Assembly (NCBI GenBank): GCA_964058805.1
Contig: CAXKVV010000882.1
Span: forward strand, 1 to 29,952
DNA length: 29,952 bases
Direction: 5' to 3'
From: Schoenoplectus triqueter
Lineage: Eukaryota > Streptophyta > Magnoliopsida > Poales > Cyperaceae
Positions 1-11,600 of this stretch are shown here, one piece after another (position 1 is the stretch's first letter; the number at the start of each line of letters is the position of its first letter). The notes under the pieces were generated by a model, which saw only the letters and a list, made by a program, of their open reading frames with translations, made no database searches and was not told the origin of the DNA. The position numbers and the translations under genes are program-made.

Positions 1-439
1 TACTACTACTAATAGTAGGGTTTGGTAACTGTGTTCGTTCAAATTGAAAGAGTAATATTTAGTATTTCGTTGATCGCGACATCTTTTTGGATCGTGTTTT
101 ATATGTACAAAATGGTTGTCATTACTATCCTTTTATGTTAGTCATCTTTAATTAATTATAAGAACATGATGAGGTGAGAGGTGCTGAATTCTGTAAGCCT
201 GGATATTTGACTTGATCAAATTCACTACTTTAACAAATGTATATTTCTAAATTAATTAAAACAAAACCGTTGGTGATTGACTTTGCACAATATAAGCTGT
301 GATCCATTATACCCGCATCGATCTATCTGGCCCGATGATCAACCGTCCAGCCCAAAGAGAGATCGTACGTAGAACTGGACCGGGCCATCCGACCGCCCAA
401 GGCGGATATGAATATGGGGTTGGATATGTTCGTCCGGTT
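1..439. other. Intergenic, no gene seen
   Basis: No supported coding region. A stretch at about 111-235 is clearly similar to 3555-3580 plus 3998-4110 (shared words such as GGTGCTGAATT and GTTAGTCATC). This marks an old duplicated segment. In the second copy an extra ~417 bp interrupts the match. Confidence 0.5.
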
Positions 440-1558
440 CAAAATATTAATTTACATGTATATCATCAATAGATAATATAACGTGTATAGTATTATGAAG
501 CTATTAATTTATTATATATATTTTAAATCTCAAAATAATGATAATAACATTTATATTATATAAAAGTTTAGCTACAATACTAATTGTATATAAAATATTT
601 TATCAATTTTTTATTTTTTTATTGAAAATAAATTGTCGAGCTGAGAAGTGTCAGACTGGACTAGAATCGAATGATCCATAAGTAGGTGGATGAAACAATT
701 TTAGGGCCGATGATATGGACCAGGTAGGGCTATCCGTAAATGGAGGGACGGATCAGACCCCACAATTGTTAAATAGCCCCCGTCTGTCTGGCCCAAAATA
801 TTAATATACATGTATATCATCAATAGATGAGTAAAGTTAGCGTGCTCCTAGGAGCACGGAGCCATTCCGTGATTCTAGCTCAAAAAATATATTAAATGAT
901 TTCTAAATTTTGATTTATCACTCTCATTAAATTTTTCATATTGAAATTTTATGGGGTACAAAAATTTATGGTGTTTTGAGTTTTTTAAGTCACACTTTTT
1001 AATTTTTAAATATCAACTCTAAAAAAATTTAATGTTTGTATATTATTTACAAAATTAAAAAAAGAGTGACTTAGAAAACTCAAAATACCCCAAATTTTAG
1101 TATCCCATAAGATTTCAATGTGAATTTAATGAGAGTGATAAATCAAAATTTAGAGATCATTTGATATATATTTTTAGTTAGGATTGTGGAGGGGCTTCGT
1201 ACTCCTAGGAGCACGCTAGTTTTATTCTCAATAGATAATATAATGCGCTATGGTATTATGAACTTATTAATTCATTATATATATCTTAAATCTCAAAATA
1301 ATGGTAATGACACTTATATTATATAAAAAAATTAGTTACAATACTAATTAATATATAAAATATTTTATTAAAATTTTAAATTTTTATTGAATATAAATTG
1401 TCAGGCTGAGAAATGTCAAACTAGACCCGAATCGAATGACTCACAGGTCGGCGGATGAAATAATTTTAGGCCTAATGATATGGTTCAGGTATGACGAATT
1501 GTGAATTAAAGGATGGATCGGATCCCGCAATTGACAAATAACCCGTTTATTTGGCCTA
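440..1558. repeat. Tandem duplication, 354-bp period, second unit split by a foldback element
   Basis: The segment starting CAAAATATTAAT at 440 recurs at 794, giving a period of 354 bp. Unit 1 is 440-793. Unit 2 is 794-828, interrupted by a 400-bp foldback element, then continues from about 1230 to 1558. Shared internal landmarks include ATCAATAGATAATATAA, TTTTAAATCTCAAAATAATG versus TCTTAAATCTCAAAATAATG, and GAATCGAATGA. The units have diverged by many point changes, so the duplication is not recent. No coding potential is seen in either unit. Confidence 0.8.
829..1229. mobile_element. Foldback MITE, copy 1
   Basis: The element begins GAGTAAAGTTAGCGTGCTCC and ends with the near inverse complement (..GCACGCTAGTTTTATTCTC). 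The two arms are complementary for roughly 190 bp each, so the whole element can fold into one long hairpin. CAATAGAT lies at 821-828 and again at 1229-1236, an 8-bp candidate target-site duplication that overlaps the last base of the element. The uninterrupted target is preserved in tandem unit 1 (CATCAATAGATAATATAACG, near 466). It has no coding capacity. The 8-bp duplication suits a hAT-type transposase or some Mutator-like elements; the superfamily is not settled. Confidence 0.8.
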
Positions 1559-1866
1559 TTGACATTCCTATACACAATAATTATATAGTTGAATAATTTT
1601 TGTTGATGTCTTCCTCTTCTTCTTCCTATGTAATTATAGCATGATCTGAGCTGTATGGATTCATCGGATTTCAAAAGTCATAGAAAGTATAAAATCAAAA
1701 GAAAACACATGAGAGATGAGGGTTATTTGGTGAGTTTTGAATGTGTTTGCATGGGGAGGGAGGGAGTGGTGGGGGGGTGTGGGGGGGGGGGGGGGGGGGA
1801 GGCGTTCAGACACGAGGGTTCACACTTCACAATCGAAAGAAGAAGACACACAAAGATGGATGAGTA
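1559..1866. other. Spacer with a long poly-G tract
   Basis: Intergenic DNA containing a G-rich run at 1753-1799: G4AG3AG3, then G7 and an almost unbroken run of about 20 G. The C-rich strand yields a poly-proline reading frame that is an artefact of the homopolymer. The tract could form a quadruplex, and its exact length is likely unreliable in an assembly. Confidence 0.6.
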
Positions 1867-2282
1867 GAGTAAAACTAGCGTGCTTCTAGGAATACGGAAC
1901 CCCTCTGTGATTCTAGCTAAAAATATATATATTAAATGATGTTTAAATTTTGATTTATCATTCTCATTAAATTTTTCATATTTAAATCTTATGGAGTACA
2001 AAAATTTAGGATATTTTGAGTTTTCTAACTCGCTCTTTTCAATTTTTGAAAATAATATACAAATATTGAATATTTTATTATTATTTTTAGTGTTGATTTT
2101 CAAAAATTAAAAAAAAAATGACTTAGAAAACTTGAAACACCCCGAATTTTTATACCCCATAAAATTTCAATATGAATATTTTAATGAGAGTGGTAATCAA
2201 AATTTAGAGATCATTTGATTTTTTTTTGAGCTAACATTACAGAATGTCTCCGTGCTTCTAGGAGCACGCTAGCTTTATTCTC
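1867..2282. mobile_element. Foldback MITE, copy 2
   Basis: This is a second member of the family at 829-1229. It starts GAGTAAAACTAGCGTGCTTC and ends GCACGCTAGCTTTATTCTC, with long complementary arms and an AT-rich hairpin loop. It is flanked by a perfect 8-bp target-site duplication, GATGAGTA, at 1859-1866 and 2283-2290, which fixes its borders. It is about 416 bp with no coding capacity. The two copies differ by scattered substitutions and small indels, mostly towards the loop. Confidence 0.85.
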
Positions 2283-3580
2283 GATGAGTATGTTTATTGA
2301 AGCGGTCTCAATAAATAAAAATCAGATTAATTTGATAACGGGCATATGCTTATTTTTATTTACCTACATACTTTGTTAATCAACTGATCAGTTTGGAAAT
2401 CCCGTTGGGCATCGGATCTGTTATGCTCCCTATAATTCCGTCATTGATCATTGAAATATCCAATATTGGATGAGCATATATATTAATGGAGAAATCAGTT
2501 CTTAGCTGTTTTTAATGTGTTACAATAAGAAATAAGATATGTGTGATGTGTGTAACAGAATAAGTACACTATTTTATAGTTTAAGTTTAGACTAAATTTA
2601 AACTATAAAATAATTCGGACTATTTTTTTTTCTGAGGTGGAATAATTCAGACTTAATTTAACAGTATATGCGCGTATTTATACTTTATATGCTTGACATG
2701 TTTTGCGAAATTGAGTTGTGATGCCATGTCTTTCGACTATCCAATTTAATGAGAATATTCCCAACACCCGCCCCCCCCAAACCCGAATTATTATTTTTAA
2801 TTAGGATTATCGTTAATATTTATTTTTAAATATCTTTTTGTGCTGATTTAATTTTTATCTCCTGATCATACAATTGCGATACTTGTTAGTCGTCACAATC
2901 CTCGATTCTTCTTTATAAATTCAAATCACTCTGTGCGGTTTTATCCCGTGTACAATTAATTAATATTTTAAGAAATACTTTTAATATTATCTTTAATTTT
3001 TATTTCAAATTAGCTCTCAATAATTTTTACATATATATTACGTTTCATATTTCTTTAAAGATAATTGCCGCATTATTTTTGAGCTGACAAAATAATTTCT
3101 AGCTCAAGATTCATGCGTGATTCGCTATTGGTTTGTTAGTTAATGAAATGAGTCATCGGCTCGTCAAACTTATTAAATTAATGAGTCGAAGTTGAGTTTG
3201 GGTTGGCTGGTCATGTTAAGTTCATTTTGCTTGATAAACTATTAATATTTGTTATTAACTATTAAATGAGTCCTAATGAAACTTAACAAGAGTCAATTTA
3301 ATTAGCTCGTTAACTTATTGAGAACTAGCTTGGTTAGCTCGTTAATTTAATGAGTCAATCTCAAATCAAAACTATTAATTCAGAAGTACGTAGTTAATAA
3401 ACTAGCTCAACTCAGCTTGTTAAATTAATAAATCAAGCATGAACCAACTCGATTTCAACTTGTTTACAACCTAATTGTTTTGAATTGTTTGTTTTAAGGT
3501 TCAACCTCCTCGCTGACGTACGTACTTGTCTTTTGTTCTAAAATTGAAAAGAGAAGTACAAAATGGTTGTTAGGATTATC
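2283..3580. other. AT-rich intergenic DNA with degenerate repeats
   Basis: No gene is supported. A segment at about 3110-3475 is built from repeated variants of AGCTCGTTAA / TTAATGAGTC and ends in a TTTACAACCTA-like motif. It resembles the degenerate interior of old non-autonomous DNA transposons common in plant genomes, but no clear borders are visible. Confidence 0.4.
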
Positions 3581-3997
3581 TAGGGTGTGTGGTTGGGTGG
3601 GATTTAAGTCTGTTCATATTATTTTATTATTTTTTTGATCCAATTCGAACTCGATATGATTAAATTTGAGTCAAAAAATTTTGAATTATATTTGACTTGA
3701 CGGGTCATGAATCAATCCGACCAGACCCATATAAAATAATTAAATATTTTTATATAATTATAAATAATAAAATATTAATTAATCTTAATTAGTGTATAAT
3801 TAATATATATTTAAGCTTTAATTAGTATTAAATCATAAAATTACTTCGAAATATATAATTAATCAGGCCGGGTTGGGTTGAACCGATCCTGACCCTACCC
3901 TATTCGAATTACAAAAATAAAATTCATATCTGATCCATTTATTTTCGATTCATGTCAAATTTAACTCATCGGATCTGATCAATAATTGTGACCCCTG
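3581..3997. mobile_element. Probable decayed hAT-type non-autonomous element
   Basis: The right end reads CAATAATTGTGACCCCTG, the inverse of a CAGGGGT-type hAT terminus. The left end begins TAGGGTG at 3581. The flanks GGATTATC (left) and AAACTATC (right) match at 5 of 8 positions, and all differences are transitions. The best support is that DNA on both sides matches 111-235 near the window start, where the same place (GGTTGTCATTACTATCCTTT) has no insert. The element is internally AT-rich and non-coding. Confidence 0.5.
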
Positions 3998-4146
3998 AAA
4001 CTATCCTTTTCTGTTAGTCATCTGTACTTCTAAAAATATGACAAGGTCAGAGGTGCTGAATTATGTAAGCGTGGATTTGATATGATCAAATGCACTTCTT
4101 TTAATGTTTGGGTGATGATACTTGATAACTATTTATTTTGATAATA

Positions 4147-5078
4147 CTAGAGTTGGAAGCCGCGCTTTGCGGCAGATATGATACTATATGACATAAATAT
4201 AAAATAATATATTTTTAAGTTTTCATTTTATGCAGACATCAAAAAGAAAAAGAAGAAATTCTCAGACTTAACTAACAAATACAAAAAAATTAACAAACCA
4301 AGAAAAAATTTATTACCAAGTTGTCATTATGTTTCATGTTGTCCAACATAAGGTTCCAAAATAATAACAACCAATGACGTTTGAAAAAAAAACATCGCAT
4401 AAATCTAGACAGATCCATGCCACAAAGAACGTTATAAATAGGTAAAAAAACTAAGATAAAAATAAATGTTATAAATGTTTTGAATTGTTGTCTTTTTATT
4501 CTTCATTCATATTGCCGTCTTAATTTATGTTCTTTAACATCAAAGAATTTCAACCCGTGAAACTTTTTAGAATTTCAACCAATATGTCTTTTCATCATCT
4601 GAACATTAAATTATTATATAATTCTTTTCAAAGATTTAGAAGTTTTGTACAACAAATATGTTTTAAAAGATATTAAATGCATTCAAAATCAAGAACCCAA
4701 TAGACAACATTAATTATATAACTAATTACTTAAATTATGCACATTTGATGAAAGAAAAAAAGAGAGAGAAAACAATCAAACGGTGAATGACGTGGAACTG
4801 TTGAAAAAAGAGAAGGCTTAACACTCTTTGTGGAGATATAATTTTATTAGTTGAATGTTTGGTGTTGATTTCTTCCTCTTCCTCCCCAATTAGTTAATGC
4901 CCAAAAGGCAACAAAGCATCATATCCGGAAAAGACTCGATATTATTTTTTTTGTCCGAACTATCCCCATGAGGATCTGGAATTAATTTTGAAAAACAGTT
5001 GCTCAAACACAAATGTCAATCTCTTACATTATTTTTTCTGTTGCTCAAACACTCTCTTACGTAATCAAAGTATAGATG
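4147..5078 (-). mobile_element. Probable Helitron, 3' end well marked, 5' end tentative
   Basis: Read on the minus strand, the sequence ends in GCCGCAAAGCGCGGC (a 5-bp GC stem with a 5-nt loop), eight bases, then CTAG, followed by a host T. This is the usual Helitron 3' terminus (hairpin plus CTRR, inserted between A and T). A possible 5' terminus on the same strand is TCTATACTTTGATTACG preceded by A, at about 5078-5062, which would make an element of about 930 bp. No Rep/helicase coding is present, so it would be non-autonomous. The 5' border is a guess. Confidence 0.5.
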
Positions 5079-5731
5079 GTTAATTAAGAATGTAGTCCTG
5101 TTATTTGAATCATGCATTATTTTTTCAATATTGCAAAATTTCAGGATATTCGGTCAGTCATGGTTTATATATTCATCCATCCTAATTATAAGAGAAACAA
5201 TATTGATGTATTGCAATTTCAGTATATAGAGCAATTGCTCATTTATCGAGCTTGATAAAATTTGTACGTCGGTTCTCTTGCAGAAGACTTGTTCTTCAAT
5301 CTCCCTCTTTGTTTCTTTTTTTTTTTCCTTTTTCTCTTTGAAAGCAAATATTGTATAATTTTGGTACAGCTGCTTCTCTAAAGCATCATAATATGTTTAG
5401 AAATTTATTAGGAGAGTGGGAAACAATCAAACGATGAGACAGGACTTTGAGGGAGTACGTATAATAATTGTAAAGAAAGTCAACTCGACCCATTTTAATT
5501 TGTTTCCGCATCAATTAAATTAAGATATACGCCTATTGTAGGTCATTGTTACCAATAAAAAACTAATAAATGAGAAACTAAATTTCTATGCGTCAAAGAA
5601 TGAGTAAAACCTTCTATTTTATTTAAAAATATATAAGCCAGGAAAAATATAATAAAAAAGGAAATTTTTTACAAATAAAAATTTGAAAAAAAATGACACG
5701 ATTAAATGATCAGTTGAGCATAAGCGCACAC
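5079..5731. other. Intergenic, no gene seen
   Basis: AT-rich sequence without a credible reading frame. Words such as AAACAATCAAACG recur at about 4772 and 5424, suggesting an old local duplication. Confidence 0.4.
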
Positions 5732-5740
5732 AATACCACT

Positions 5741-6167
5741 CAGGGTGGATGTACGTAGAGCCAGAGGGGCAACTGTCCCTCCTGAATTTTGAAAAATAGT
5801 ATTTTTAGATAATACTTTCGGTAATTTTTCCCCTTGAAATTTTTTTTGCCCCGTGAATTATCTGATTATTTTTTGAGAAAAAATATTTAATATTGGGATA
5901 AAGATATAATTATGCAAAGATGTCAAAATATAAAATTCCGTAGAGAAACATTTTCTTCATCAACTTGATTATCTGTTATTTTGAGTTTTATTTTGTTGTT
6001 ATTTTTAATATATAAAATATTATTATTGTAATAGTTTTTTATTAGATAAGAATATATATTAAATTATTATTTTTTTTATTTAGTACCCGATTAGTTAATG
6101 AATTTAAACCTGATAAACTATTACAATCCGATAATTGCCCCCCGACCAAAATCTTACATCCGCCCTT
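5741..6167. mobile_element. Non-autonomous hAT-like element, intact borders
   Basis: The element starts CAGGGTGGATGTA and ends TACATCCGCCCTT. These are 13-bp terminal inverted repeats with two mismatches. AATACCACT is directly repeated at 5732-5740 and 6168-6176; eight of those nine bases would be the expected hAT target-site duplication. The interior is AT-rich and non-coding, about 427 bp. The right three-quarters (from about 5859) closely matches 11657-11974 in an intron of the GDT1-like gene. Confidence 0.8.
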
Positions 6168-6176
6168 AATACCACT

Positions 6177-6647
6177 TAAGAAATGTAGCAAAGAGCAAGC
6201 ACATGTAACTAATATATATACTTATATAGTTCAGATTGTAGACATAATTGTAGTATATAACTATATATGATAATTTCTACAATTAAAGAAGTTCCTGCTT
6301 CTACAGCATAGGAAAATATTGCTCTTGGACACATTGCTACAATGTCTTTATTATTCCTTTATTTAGTTGAATGCATGTTTTGTTGGCCCTTATTTTTTTT
6401 CAGAAAAGAACATAATTTCAGAATTTGTTCTCTTTCGTGGAGTCGACTTCTACTGATCATGAGAGCCATAACCTTAACCTCTATACCAGCCCAACAAACT
6501 GTAATCAACACAGAATTTCTTCTTAAAGAGAATGCCATGACTGGATTATACAAATTAATTGGACAAAATGTCTCCAATATTCATTCTGCTTCTACTTCAA
6601 ATATTTTCCCCATATTTATCTTGCATCGACGGCACACAAGTCAGACT
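6177..6647. other. Intergenic, no gene seen
   Basis: It holds only short open frames (for example 6342-6653 on + and its minus-strand shadow) without recognisable domains. It adjoins the copia-like LTR fragment that starts at 6648 and may include degraded internal retroelement sequence. Confidence 0.35.
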
Positions 6648-7230
6648 TGTTGATCTTGTATATTTATCTCGAAATGGATTATGTTGAATTCTATCTCAAA
6701 CTCTTTGAACTCGAAATATTATCTCGATGTCTGACACATGTACTCACTCTGACAAACAAGAACAGACAAATAACTTAATTAAATGAGAATAAAATAAGTT
6801 ATTAGATCAGAGAGGAGGAAAATAGTGTTCTGAAAGCTATTTTCTTTATAACTCAACTGTGTTTATACAATATTTTTCTCTCTTATTTCTCTTGTTTACA
6901 AGTTTACACTACTCCTCTATTTATACTATTCGACGCATTAATTGCACCGACCTATCTATACAAGTCTACTTCTAGACTATCCTATATTAGATACATGATA
7001 TTAAATGTCTAGCCATACTTATGTCATTTCCACTGCTGCTCCCATCAGCTGTATCTAACACATACAACAGATATCAGAAGTGTCATGTTCATCATCCATC
7101 TCGAGTTCATCTCGAGCTTCCTGATGTACCCGAGTTGTTAGGGTTTGGTTCATCTTCAGCTTTGCCTTTGGCTTGTACTCGCTTATATTATCCATCACAA
7201 AACAGGGGATTATTTATAGTTCAATAATTT
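6648..7230 (-). mobile_element. Copia-type LTR remnant, reverse orientation
   Basis: Read on the minus strand, this segment matches the insertion at 26388-26970. Shared blocks include AATATCATGTATCTA, GGTGCAATTAATG, AGAGGAGTAG, TTATAAC...CAGTT, TAACTTATTTTATT and TCGAGATAATATTTCG. The copia-type assignment comes from that second copy, which runs into a recognisable gag start. The LTR-type end is TGTTGATC at 6648. The far border near 7230 is uncertain, and no target-site duplication or internal coding region was found, so it may be a solo or broken LTR. Confidence 0.6.
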
Positions 7231-8676
7231 GAGAAGAAATTTTATCAAAATTTTATTGTAAGTTGATTGTGATTAATTGTACCTTCACTTGTAAAATTTC
7301 AGGCCACAAAAGTTGCATTGTGACAGTACCACTAGCATGCCCGACATTTCATCAGTGTGCTTCAGTTCTACCTTGAGCTTGTATTTCCTTATCCTACAAG
7401 TATTTGTTGCCTTGATTTTCACTTAGCTAGGTATTGAGATTACTTCGAGCAATTTTAATTTCATCGAACTAGAATTAGGATGTATTGATATCACAATTGA
7501 ATCTTGTAATAATTTATACAGTATTAATTGGTACATTTTCTTCGAACTTTGCTATGGAATTTCAGATTATATTTATCAATAGGTCAACCAAAAGAACTGA
7601 GAGATATTATACGGCACAGCAATATCAGTACAATGAAATGATTCTTCTTTATTTTGTGGGGCATCAATATCAACGAGTTGATGATATATTATGTAACATG
7701 ATAAGAGAACCATAAACTCAAAATTATCAATGACAAGGCCCTGCTTCTATGAGCTGCGTAGTCTGATCAAGCCATCTGAAAATCATTCCCTTGTCTATCC
7801 TCTCTCTCTCTGAAAACCAGTTTTATGCCTTCAAATCAGGATCTTATTGGATGACAATTGACCCGCTTACCTCGAAGCAAGAAATCAAATCTTCTCTGCC
7901 CTCTGCCTTGCATCTTTGTCTTATAGCCATTCGATCATGTTGAGATCAGGGAAAATTAAAATCTGATGGCTCTTCAAACCCCCTTTTCTATGAAAAGAGA
8001 GATTTTTTTTTCTGAGATAAAGACCATGAAAAAGATAAGATGAAATGAATGTCTTAAATTCTAAATTTCCGGGTGCACATATCCAATGCCTTGTCTATGA
8101 ATCAATTCACTGTAAAATATGCCATATCGATCTCAGGTGGCTGGTCTTTGTTTGAGTTTAGTAAAAAAAATTGAGCGTCCAAGATGAATTCCTAGTGACA
8201 AATTTTATGAAATTTAGAGCCTCGAGTAAACAAATATGAATAGAAGTAATAACGTCACATTCTCTACATTTAGCTGGTACTCGGATAATTATTACTATGC
8301 ATACTATATATTTCATATTTTTAGTTTTGCCTCTAAGTTTTTTTTGTCTATGGATAACAAATAACAACATAGATTTGCTTGATATGAAGATAATAACACG
8401 AGTTCGGTTTTGACCTCCTTTCTAATTCCTGTTGTAACATGAAAGCCCATCAATTCGATCCGAAATAGGCCCAATGATGCCAGAGCGGGTGGTCAATAAA
8501 TGGGTTAGAAATTTGTAACCCGATATCAACGATAACGGATCTGGGTTAAACATATACCGATCCTCAAACCCGCTAGTACCTTAGCTAGAAGCCTAGAACA
8601 AACTAGACTAAACTGAGTTGGTGCCTTTCTATCTCGAGTCTCTTCTCCCCTCCCAGGGCAGGGTGGATTCCAAGAC
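7231..8676. other. Intergenic and upstream region of the GDT1-like gene
   Basis: No gene is supported between the LTR remnant and the GDT1-like start codon. The last 240 bases become GC-richer and contain GGCCCAA near 8467 and AGCCCATC near 8444. These resemble the GGCCCA-type elements common upstream of plant housekeeping and plastid-protein genes. No convincing TATA box was located and the transcription start is unknown. Confidence 0.4.
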
Positions 8677-11600
8677 ATGGACCTCGCTGTGGCGCACTTC
8701 CCTTTACAGGTTGACAGGTGGCGGATTAGATCCACTGTCTGTGGCCCCCGTCTACTCTCTCCCTCTTCTCCGCCTCTCCGACCAGGCCCTTCTCTTTCTC
8801 CTCTCCACAGCCGCAATGGTATACTACCAGTGAACTGCTAGACTAAGGGAGTGTGCGCTTGCTTCTGGTTCTACATTTGCTTGACGGATTTTTTTTCTTT
8901 TTAAGATTTAGTAGGATATGGAAGATGCACGTGGAAGTTGAAGCGGGGGTTATGTGATGTCAGAGCGCAAGCTTCGAGTGCAGGAGCCGGAAGCTATGAC
9001 GGAGGAAACAGCCATGGCGACTCTTCTGATGCCTCTTCTTCTAATCAGTTAGCACCTTCTCCTTCCCTTTTATTTGTCTAATTGTTTGGTTGCAATCCTT
9101 CGCCAGCGTCAGCCCTTCGATGTTTAAATAATGCAAAATCGACCTTTTGCAATTTGAATGACACTTTACTTTAGTTTGTTTCATAGAATTTTGCTGACAT
9201 ATTGCTCGTGGAATATTCGTCAGATTGTCACCAATTTCTGGGATCCGGTACCCGCTCTCTATAGCAGGTGTACTTGCTGTTAGTGCAGTGGCTTTTGCAG
9301 TAATTGTTTGTCTAAAAGGGGGGCCTTCCATTATGAAAGATGCTCTTGCAAAGTCTGGATTTACTGCTGCTTTTACTTTGATTTTTGTCTCTGAAATTGG
9401 CGACAAGGTACAGTAACCTGAACTGTTCTATTATAGTAGAGTTTATACATGGGGAGAGCAAACTGAGTAAAACTATTCTTGCTGTGTTGTAGACATTCTT
9501 TATTGCTGCGCTATTGGCCATGCAGTACAGGAGAGCTCTGGTAAACATCTTTTCCTATATTACAACAACAACAACAACAAAGCCTTTAATCCCAAATAAA
9601 TTGGGGTAGGCTAGAAATGAAACCCAATCCGAAATCATGGAGATCAGTGATCTCAAATTATGAACAAGTTGTCTTTCCCTTTAAACATTGCTGAATAAAT
9701 TTGTGCATTTTATAATGATTATTAGGTGCTTATTGGATCAATGGGTGCTCTTTCACTCATGTCAATCTTGTCTGTTGTCATTGGACGCATTTTTAATTCA
9801 GTACCTTCCCAATTTCAGACCAGTACTATCTCTCTCTCACTTTTATATATCTCTCTCATTGTCTTAAATAATCCAATCAGATACATGCCTATTAAACTCT
9901 ATGCTTTACAATTGAACAATATTTTTTCTCTGTCACTACTGCGAATTAAGCCAACCAGATACATGCCTATTAAACTCTATGCTTTACAATTGAACATTAT
10001 TTTTTCTCTGTCACTACTGTGAATTTTGAGTGTGGTGAATCTGGTATGTTAATCCTCCCTTTTGTTTTATCTAACTCTCAATAGAACTGAACTGGGGTGT
10101 GGTTTGATTTGATTGCAGCATTACCAATTGGTGAGTATGCAGCAGTAGCTCTCCTTGCATTTTTTGGTCTAAAATCTATAAAAGATGCATGGGAGCTTCC
10201 TTCTAACTCGAGCAAGGACAGTAACGAGAGTTGTGAGCAACTAGGTGAGCTAGTAGAAGCAGAGGAACTTGTCAAGGAGAAGGTAACAATTCCATTTGAT
10301 GGTTTGAAAACTAATTGTGCTGATAAAATCAGATTCATCTAAAGTTTAGATCCTGCTTGAGGCATCAAGATTTGGGCACTTAAGGTATTAGATACTTTTC
10401 ATCTAGATATTCCAGACATGGTCTAAGTGAATTGGATATTGGGGTATTATCAGTTAACTGGCACAAATTTGGAAAGTAGATGGCTGTTCAGTTCAACCTG
10501 ACCTTGATGGTCCTGAAAGGTGATAAAATAGGTGAAACTCAACCTGGCTGAAGCTGATATCTCTGTTCATGGTTAAAAATCTTAATTGTGTTGGTTGGAC
10601 ATTTTGGTTCTCTATTCCTATTGACTATTGAGCTTAGCAAGTCCATCAAATGCTTCAACATGAATCCTCTGGGTGAATTTTGTGACATAATACAGAGCCA
10701 ATCAAGTGTAATACAATATAAAACACAAAAATGAAAAAAAAATTGGAAATAGAAATGTTTGGCTTATTTCTCTCTTTCCTTGTGCCCCGTGGAATTTTAG
10801 AGATACATTATCTGTTGCATTTAATTTAAATATTACCAGGTAGTGAAGAAGATGACAAGTGCTCTGGAAATAGTTTGGGAATCCTTCAGCCTTGTCTTTT
10901 TTGCGGTTCGTCTGTTCTATTATGATTTATCTTGTTCCAGAGTTAATTATTTGAAATCATTTATAATAAAATATTGCAAAATCTTAATTTGTAGGAGTGG
11001 GGAGACCGATCTATGCTGGCAACCATTGCTTTGGGTGCTGCTCAGGTATATTCTATGTAAAATTAATGTTAAATTGTTTTTTTTTTTTGATGTAGTAGGT
11101 GAAAAGCCTACTATATAATTTCATTAAATCAAATTGAAAAAGAGATACAGATGGAGCAAGAAAAGTAAAAAGAGAGTGAAAACGAAATGGAATAAAATAC
11201 AAGCTGGCCATAAAAAAGAAAATTAAAAGAAAATAGTCTTGGTGCGTCCCGTTGATCAGCAACCCATTGTAGCTCGCCGCGGCCCGGCACTGGAGCAGGC
11301 AAGAGGAGGAAAAGACAGCTGGGATGGACTTGACATGCCATGACGCACCACACCACCCAAGTGACCACATAGGACCATCACACTGATAACCCATTGCACA
11401 GGAGCAAACACCGTCATATCCCAATCTACCGACAGATAACCCGAGAGAGAGAGGGTGGGAGAGGAGGGGGCAGATCCATACCCGATCCGTTGACGACCAC
11501 AACCCAATATTGCTAGAGTCGGATCTGTGTGCACCAGATCCATCGACAGTTAACCCGAGAGAGAGAGAGAGAGAGAGGAGAACAGACCCATACCTGGTGG

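Noticed and set aside
1723..2103. 126-residue minus-strand frame with a poly-proline run
   Set aside because: It is produced by the poly-C strand of the G-tract and continues into the foldback MITE; there is no domain and no conserved start.
6342..6653. 103-residue + frame and its minus-strand counterpart 6359-6577
   Set aside because: No domain or recognisable residue pattern; it adjoins an LTR remnant and probably reflects degraded retroelement or chance open sequence.
8618..8833. 71-residue + frame overlapping GDT1-like exon 1
   Set aside because: The alternative frame starting at 8677 reads as a transit peptide and joins exon 2 in phase through a GT-AG intron; this frame does neither.
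11053..11543. Several overlapping minus-strand frames of 79-149 residues in GDT1-like intron 8
   Set aside because: They lie in retroposon-like DNA with GA repeats and overlap each other in different frames. None has a recognisable reverse transcriptase, nuclease or other domain.
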